Shown: positions 60,601-64,000 of the stretch, in pieces | Layout of the letters: each line of letters starts with the position of its first letter | Position numbering within the stretch: the stretch's first letter is position 1 | Assembly (NCBI RefSeq): GCF_013395055.1 | Contig: NZ_CP058349.1 | Span: 3,223,501 to 3,287,500, forward strand | Direction: 5' to 3' | Length of the DNA stretch: 64,000 nucleotides | Source: Pseudomonas sp. ABC1 | GTDB taxonomy: Bacteria; Pseudomonadota; Gammaproteobacteria; Pseudomonadales; Pseudomonadaceae | Made by a program: the position numbers and the translations under genes | Notes under the pieces: generated by a model | The model's input: the letters and a program-made list of their open reading frames with translations, nothing else | Database searches by the model: none | Told to the model about the DNA's origin: nothing

Positions 60601-63600
60601 TTGGCGTCCTGGTTGTCGATGATGTGCCGGAAGTCAAACTCACGGGTGCTGCGCTCAACGATCTGACCGTCGATGAAACCGACCTGGGAACAGTAGCCGG
60701 CGCGTCCACGACGGGAGACTTCAAGTCTGCTTTCGAGCTGATCGAGGGTGCGGATGGTGCCAGCATCATCGGTTATGAGCTGGGCGTTGCCAGTGGTGCC
60801 GTGACCGGCCTGGTCGACAGCCTGAGCAAGACGGACATCACGCTGTCGCTCAATAACGGTGTGGTCGAGGGCAAGGCGGGTAGCCTGACTGTATTCACCA
60901 TTTCCGTGGACAGCAGCGGCAAGGTCACGCTGACCCAGTTGCGTGCCGTCGAGCACAGCGATGCCGAGGACCCCAATGATGAAAGCGCCCCGTTCGATTC
61001 CTCCGCGATCACCCTGACTGCGGTCGCGAAAGACAGCGATGGTGATATCGCGCGTTCGGACGCATTGAAGATCGGCGACAAGTTCACCTTCCTCGATGAC
61101 GGCCCGACCATTACGGCACCGGAAGACAGTTCGGTGAGTGAGTCCTCGCTGGCCACGGGTACTTCGCCAGACAGCAGCAAACTGGCTGTGAGCGGTTCTC
61201 TGGGGGTCCACTATGGCGCCGATGCCGGAGCCAGCAAGGCGACCTACTTCACGGCAGATACCCTGGCGGGCTTGCCGACGCTGAAGTCCAATGGTGCTGT
61301 CCTCACGTACAGCATTTCTAATGAGATCGCCAGCGGCAAGGGCTACACGCTGACGGCCACGGCAGGCGGGAAGACGATCTTCACCGTCACTATCGATCAG
61401 GTCACCGGGCGCTATACCTTCACCCTGCAAGGGGCACTGGACCATACCGCGATCGACCCGAGTGATACCGATCGTTTCCTGCCGATCGATCTGAACTTCG
61501 ATTTCACCGCGCGCGACAGCGATGGCGACACGGAAAGCAGCAAATTCAAGGTCAGTGTCGGCGACGATATCGAACTGGCGGCCTACTCGCTCCAGGTGGT
61601 CGAGGACAGTACCGCTGCCGTAGGCGGCAATACGTTCTCACTCGGTGCCGACGTGGCAGCCAGCGAAATCATTATTCTTGATTCGAACGGTGATCCACTC
61701 ACCGGGGCTTCTGGCAGCAATGGAAGTACGGTGTACGCTTCGGGGCATGGCCTGCAAGGTACTGTCACGGTTCATGCCGATGGCAGCATCACCTATGTGC
61801 CGACACCCAACTACAGCAACCAGGTTCAGGGCGGTGGTTTTGCCGCCGATCAACTGAAGTACCAGATCATCAAGGACAATGGCGATAGCATCTCGGGTGT
61901 GGTGACAGTCAAGGTCGAGGCTGTGGCGGATACGCCGAACCTGGAGGCGGTCGCTAACGTCTCTACGCCAGAGGACACCGCGGTCGTCGTCGGTTTGAAG
62001 TTGCCGACATCCGCGGACACCGAGGACCGGCACGCGGGCGTTGCGGACAACCCGGAACTGCTGGGCGCCATTACCCTGACCCTGGCCGCCGCCGGTGGCA
62101 AGAGCATGACCCAACTGGACGGTGCCAAGGTCAGCACGAAAGACGCCAACGGCGATGAAATCGTGTTGAAAGCTGCTGGTAACGCCAGCGGTACGATCAT
62201 CATCGTCATTTCCGATAACGGTGTGACAGCCAACGCTGACTATCACCACAGTGACGTCCCTGCTGTCGGGACGCCTGGTGTCTATTACCTGACCGAGGCC
62301 GAGTACCAGGCGATCACGGTGACGCCTGCCGATAACCGTCACGAAAACCTCCAGCTGTCCGTCGAGGTCAAGAGCTACGAGGTGGACGACACCGGCAAGC
62401 CGCTGTCGGGTGTCACCCCTGCGAGCAACAGTCAGACGGTGCAGATCGATGTGCGTGCGGTCACGGAAACCGACTTCACCTTTACGCTGGAGAAATCCAG
62501 CTACATCTTCGCCGAAGACACCGTGCTCGACCTGACCGATGAACTGAAGGAGGCATTCACCGACGTCGATGGCTCCGAGCAGTTCTGGTACAGCCTCGAA
62601 GGGCTGGTTCCAGGCACTGTGGTGACCATCGATGGCGCGACCTACACGGCGAACGCCGAGGGCAAGATCGGCAGCACTGACAAGATCACAATCAATGCCG
62701 CTGACAAGAACCCGACCTTCACCATCAAGGCTCCGGCGGACTACAGCGGTGACATGTCGAATGTGAAGATCACCCTGAATGTCCAGGACCGTGATAACGA
62801 CTCTAATGCTTCTCCCGTGGTAGAGCAGAAGTCCGTTTCCCTGAGCCTGCATGTCACGCCTGTCGCTGGCGATGTGACGGCCGGGGATGTGGAGACCCGT
62901 GAGGACACTCCGGTCGACTTCCTGAAGCACATCGAGGTGACGGACAAGGGAACGGGCAGCGAGGTGATCGACTCCGTTTCCTTCACCGTTCCGACCGAAG
63001 GCAATGCCAACGGCAGCACCTGGGTCGTCAAGGCTCCTGTGGACAACCCGACGGTGTCGGATAATGGCTACTCGGTCGCGGGCAGTGGCACGGGCAGCAC
63101 TTATACCATCACGTTCAATGATGTTGCGGCCAATGGCAAAGTGCTGACTCAGGAGGAGCGCGAGGCCGTGCTGGATGCTTTCACCATCACGCCACCAGCC
63201 CATAGCAGCAAGGATGCGACGGTCAAGGTGTTCGTCACCACGACGGATACCAACCCTGATGTGACCCAGGGTTTGAAGAGCGATACCAAGACAGTCGAAC
63301 TGGAGGTCGAGATCACCGTTACCCCGGTGGCAGAGCGTACGGGCACGGACACCGATGGCAACAGCACGCCAGACCTGAGCCTGCCAGGCAGCCATACCTA
63401 CGCCGCTACGCTGATCGGCACCGAGGACAAGCCGTTTGCATTGAAGCAGGGGACCGTTGGGCTGTTGGACAAGAGCCAATGGGTCAACGAGGATGGCGAT
63501 GAGGTCACGACTGCGCTGCTGACGCCGTACAAAGGCGAAGGCGAGGGCGGTACGTTGGCAATCGGCTCCACCCTGACCTGGGATGGCGGCTCCGCCGTAT

Positions 63601-64000
63601 TCAACGGCACGCCGATCGAAGTGCCGCTGGACAAGCTGTCCAGCCTGACCTTCCAGGCTCCGCTGAACGATGCCGGCACGTTCAATATCAAGGTGCAGGC
63701 CAAGACCTACGACTGGGATGACGACAGCGAAGGCCAGGGAACGCCGGACACGGCCGTTTCCGATGCCGGCTACCTGAAAGGTATCCTGATCGCACCGGAT
63801 GCCGACCTCGCCTCGTTGTCGGTCAGTCCGGCGCAGGGCAAGGAAGACACGGATATCGCCCTGTCGATTCGTCCGTCCACCTCGGACAGTTCGGAAACCT
63901 TCAACGTCAGCATCGACAAGATTCCGGCAGGTGCCAAGCTGAACTACGGTGGCCAGGAAATCACCATCGATACCACGAATGTTCCGGGCATCACCGTGAC
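54654..64000 (+). CDS. lapA: Giant LapA-type RTX adhesin (partial, C-terminus beyond window)
   Basis: Open from ATG 54654 to the window end, 3,115 codons so far without a stop. Residues 1-110 are a LapA-like retention module (VVKGVVGQVFAVAADGARRL, GDRLFTGEEVLTG) with the LapG protease site T106-A-A-G109, cut in P. fluorescens between the alanines. Residues 130-470 are Calx-beta-like extender domains of different sequence. Residues 470-1712 are eleven near-identical 113-residue repeats. Later parts have T1SS-143/DUF5801-like segments (VAKDSDGDIARSD and FTARDSDGDTESS) and cadherin/VCBS-like domains. It should be secreted by LapBCE and held on the cell surface for biofilm formation until LapG cuts it. 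The C-terminal calcium-binding nonapeptides and secretion signal would lie beyond the window. Confidence 0.93.
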   Translation, partial: MAIIGVVKGVVGQVFAVAADGARRLLVEGDRLFTGEEVLTGSTGAITIELPDGRTLDVGRDSRWGEVAGISDDQPAGTPADDIEALQQAIADGADPTDPTAGLEATAAGATGTGEAGEGGGSHTAVVLDLTGERVAADPGYPTEGISVAFNNARETLGEPDTNGSSFAAILTLIAPDRIIEGEPITYTVVVNSPVVGSPLVVTLTNGLVVTIPVGGTSGSVTIPSRPDDSYIQGDEVLTVGIGGTTGGSYSSLDTSSTTTTTVVDDNDETTVSLTATPNVNENGTVTYTATLTNPAQGDVTVTLSNGQTITIPDGATTGTVDYVTGNDIYNGAPDLSVTITNATGGNFESLVIDGTPANTVVDDTVDTTTLTLGDVTVAEGSGTATISATLSNPTDRDFTVTLSNGATITFTAGSSTGVSTPFTVQGDDPYVDGESYVVSVTDPGNHNFESLDTSDTSTVTVTDTIDTVTAELSVDRTVTDEGTGDLVYTVTLKDASGNPVTANNPVTVTTTLGTVTIAVGASSGTLSVPVQGDDVYVDNEVVSNAITGISEANAGAPGSFEKLDYDSTGVSTTINDTVDTVTAELSVDRTVTDEGTGDLVYTVTLKDASGNPVTANNPVTVTTTLGTVTIAVGASSGTLSVPVQGDDVYVDNEVVSNAITGISEANAGAPGSFEKLDYDSTGVSTTINDTVDTVTAELSVDRTVTDEGTGDLVYTVTLKDASGNPVTANNTVTVTTTLGTVTIAVGASSGTLSVPVQGDDVYVDNEVVSNAITGISEANAGTPGSFEKLDYDSTGVSTTINDTVDTVKAELSVDRTVTNEGTGDLVYTVTLKDASGNPVTANNPVTVTTTLGTVTIAVGASSGTLSVPVQGDDVYVDNEVVSNAITGISEANAGAPGSFEKLDYDSTGVSTTINDTVDTVTAELSVDRTVTDEGTGDLVYTVTLKDASGNPVTANNPVTVTTTLGTVTIAVGASSGTLSVPVQGDDVYVDNEVVSNAITGISEANAGAPGSFEKLDYDSTGVSTTINDTVDTVKAELSVDRTVTNEGTGDLVYTVTLKDASGNPVTANNPVTVTTTLGTVTIAVGASSGTLSVPVQGDDVYVDNEVVSNAITGISEANAGAPGSFEKLDYDSTGVSTTINDTVDTVKAELSVDRTVTNEGTGDLVYTVTLKDASGNPVTANNTVTVTTTLGTVTIAVGASSGTLSVPVQGDDVYVDNEVVSNAITGISEANAGAPGSFEELDYDSTGVSTTINDTVDTVKAELSVDRTVTDEGTGDLVYTVTLKDASGNPVTANNTVTVTTTLGTVTIAVGASSGTLSVPVQGDDVYVDNEVVSNAITGISEANAGTPGSFEKLDYDSTGVSTTINDTVDTVKAELSVDRTVTNEGTGDLVYTVTLKDASGNPVTANNPVTVTTTLGTVTIAVGASSGTLSVPVQGDDVYVDNEVVSNAITGISEANAGAPGSFEKLDYDSTGVSTTINDTVDTVKAELSVDRTVTNEGTGDLVYTVTLKDASGNPVTANNTVTVTTTLGTVTIAVGASSGTLSVPVQGDDVYVDNEVVSNAITGISEANAGAPGSFEKLDYDSTGVSTTINDTVDTVKAELSVDRTVTDEGTGDLVYTVTLKDASGNPVTANNTVTVTTTLGTVTIAVGASSGTLSVPVQGDDVYVDNEVVSNAITGISEANAGTPGSFEKLDYDSTGVSTTINDTIDTVYAKISVDKSAVFEGGALTYTVSLVDANGDPVTVLTGKTAVVNLVWTGDAANLNDVNVLPATVSFTGGESVKTFKVTSKTDTLVEVSEPLTVTISGVNGSSANGFENLVVGSENTATSRIYDKPSIKAVDQNGANVDGQITVYEKGLDNGGSEKDGDSEKASGTLQFESSTGLQSVTIAGTEVTLAQLQGLPGTPVTITVAGHGTLTLTGFSPVTQGGVVVNGNIAYTYELTSKQTHADGAGINDLLRELALELKAGALPGSTGSSSATGKLGVLVVDDVPEVKLTGAALNDLTVDETDLGTVAGASTTGDFKSAFELIEGADGASIIGYELGVASGAVTGLVDSLSKTDITLSLNNGVVEGKAGSLTVFTISVDSSGKVTLTQLRAVEHSDAEDPNDESAPFDSSAITLTAVAKDSDGDIARSDALKIGDKFTFLDDGPTITAPEDSSVSESSLATGTSPDSSKLAVSGSLGVHYGADAGASKATYFTADTLAGLPTLKSNGAVLTYSISNEIASGKGYTLTATAGGKTIFTVTIDQVTGRYTFTLQGALDHTAIDPSDTDRFLPIDLNFDFTARDSDGDTESSKFKVSVGDDIELAAYSLQVVEDSTAAVGGNTFSLGADVAASEIIILDSNGDPLTGASGSNGSTVYASGHGLQGTVTVHADGSITYVPTPNYSNQVQGGGFAADQLKYQIIKDNGDSISGVVTVKVEAVADTPNLEAVANVSTPEDTAVVVGLKLPTSADTEDRHAGVADNPELLGAITLTLAAAGGKSMTQLDGAKVSTKDANGDEIVLKAAGNASGTIIIVISDNGVTANADYHHSDVPAVGTPGVYYLTEAEYQAITVTPADNRHENLQLSVEVKSYEVDDTGKPLSGVTPASNSQTVQIDVRAVTETDFTFTLEKSSYIFAEDTVLDLTDELKEAFTDVDGSEQFWYSLEGLVPGTVVTIDGATYTANAEGKIGSTDKITINAADKNPTFTIKAPADYSGDMSNVKITLNVQDRDNDSNASPVVEQKSVSLSLHVTPVAGDVTAGDVETREDTPVDFLKHIEVTDKGTGSEVIDSVSFTVPTEGNANGSTWVVKAPVDNPTVSDNGYSVAGSGTGSTYTITFNDVAANGKVLTQEEREAVLDAFTITPPAHSSKDATVKVFVTTTDTNPDVTQGLKSDTKTVELEVEITVTPVAERTGTDTDGNSTPDLSLPGSHTYAATLIGTEDKPFALKQGTVGLLDKSQWVNEDGDEVTTALLTPYKGEGEGGTLAIGSTLTWDGGSAVFNGTPIEVPLDKLSSLTFQAPLNDAGTFNIKVQAKTYDWDDDSEGQGTPDTAVSDAGYLKGILIAPDADLASLSVSPAQGKEDTDIALSIRPSTSDSSETFNVSIDKIPAGAKLNYGGQEITIDTTNVPGITV
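56061..59789 (+). repeat. Eleven tandem 339-bp repeats in the adhesin gene
   Basis: Units start at 56061, 56400, 56739, 57078, 57417, 57756, 58095, 58434, 58773, 59112 and 59451, each of 113 codons beginning (T/K)AELSVDRTVT and ending TINDTVDTV. Only a handful of sites vary: ACG or AAG at codon 1, GAT or AAT in T(D/N)EGTG, NPVTV or NTVTV, AGAPG or AGTPG. The block of units 6-8 (57756-58772) is almost identical to units 9-11 (58773-59789). Confidence 0.97.

Overview
The window reads as chromosome of a Pseudomonas-type gammaproteobacterium. It is GC-rich, the proteins are Pseudomonas-like throughout, and the order rnt-pyrC-motY-argG-gloA followed by a PA3496-type small gene, nth and rnf genes matches the Pseudomonas core genome as I remember it from P. 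aeruginosa. The giant LapA-type adhesin and the aryl-polyene locus make P. aeruginosa itself unlikely.

Region 1 (1-9.8 kb) holds a minus-strand set of a substrate-binding protein, a TonB-dependent receptor and a Tat-exported YetA/rhamnogalacturonan-lyase-like protein cut by the window start. It is followed by an Fsr-type MFS exporter, an Rpn-family nuclease, waaA, ispA and xseB. About 0.75 kb of intergenic repeat DNA comes next.

Region 2 (10.5-38.7 kb) is one large secondary-metabolite locus that joins a dialkylresorcinol (DAR) module to an aryl polyene (APE) type II polyketide pathway, a flexirubin-like layout. The plus-strand unit has darA, darB, a small unknown protein and a BtrH-like protein. 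The minus-strand units hold two sets of ketosynthase plus chain-length-factor-like protein, a FabB-like ketosynthase, a ketoreductase, three hotdog dehydratases (one fused to the acyl-ACP ligase) and three ACPs. They also hold an aromatic ammonia-lyase, a halogenase-like flavoprotein, a methyltransferase, acyl- and glycosyltransferases, and export parts (ABC-2 pair, MMPL pump, LolA-like carrier, lipoproteins, CPA2 antiporter). The proposed logic is: the ammonia-lyase makes a cinnamate-type starter, the ligase loads it on an ACP, the KS/KR/DH set builds the polyene, ring tailoring follows, DarA/DarB make a resorcinol, and the two parts are joined and moved to the outer membrane.

Region 3 (38.8-48.9 kb) is core genome: rnt, pyrC, motY, argG, gloA, a PA3496-family gene, nth, and rnf genes in the order E, G, D, B, A. 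No rnfC is present, and RnfB lacks its N-terminal membrane anchor and carries a 250-residue charged helical tail. A 199-bp element with perfect 18-bp terminal inverted repeats lies between argG and gloA.

Region 4 (49.1 kb to the end) is a Lap-type surface adhesion system. The type I secretion genes lapC, lapB and lapE are on the minus strand, diverging from a giant lapA-like adhesin that runs off the window. Its first 3,115 codons include the TAAG retention-module site and eleven near-identical 339-bp repeats with a nested 1,017-bp duplication.
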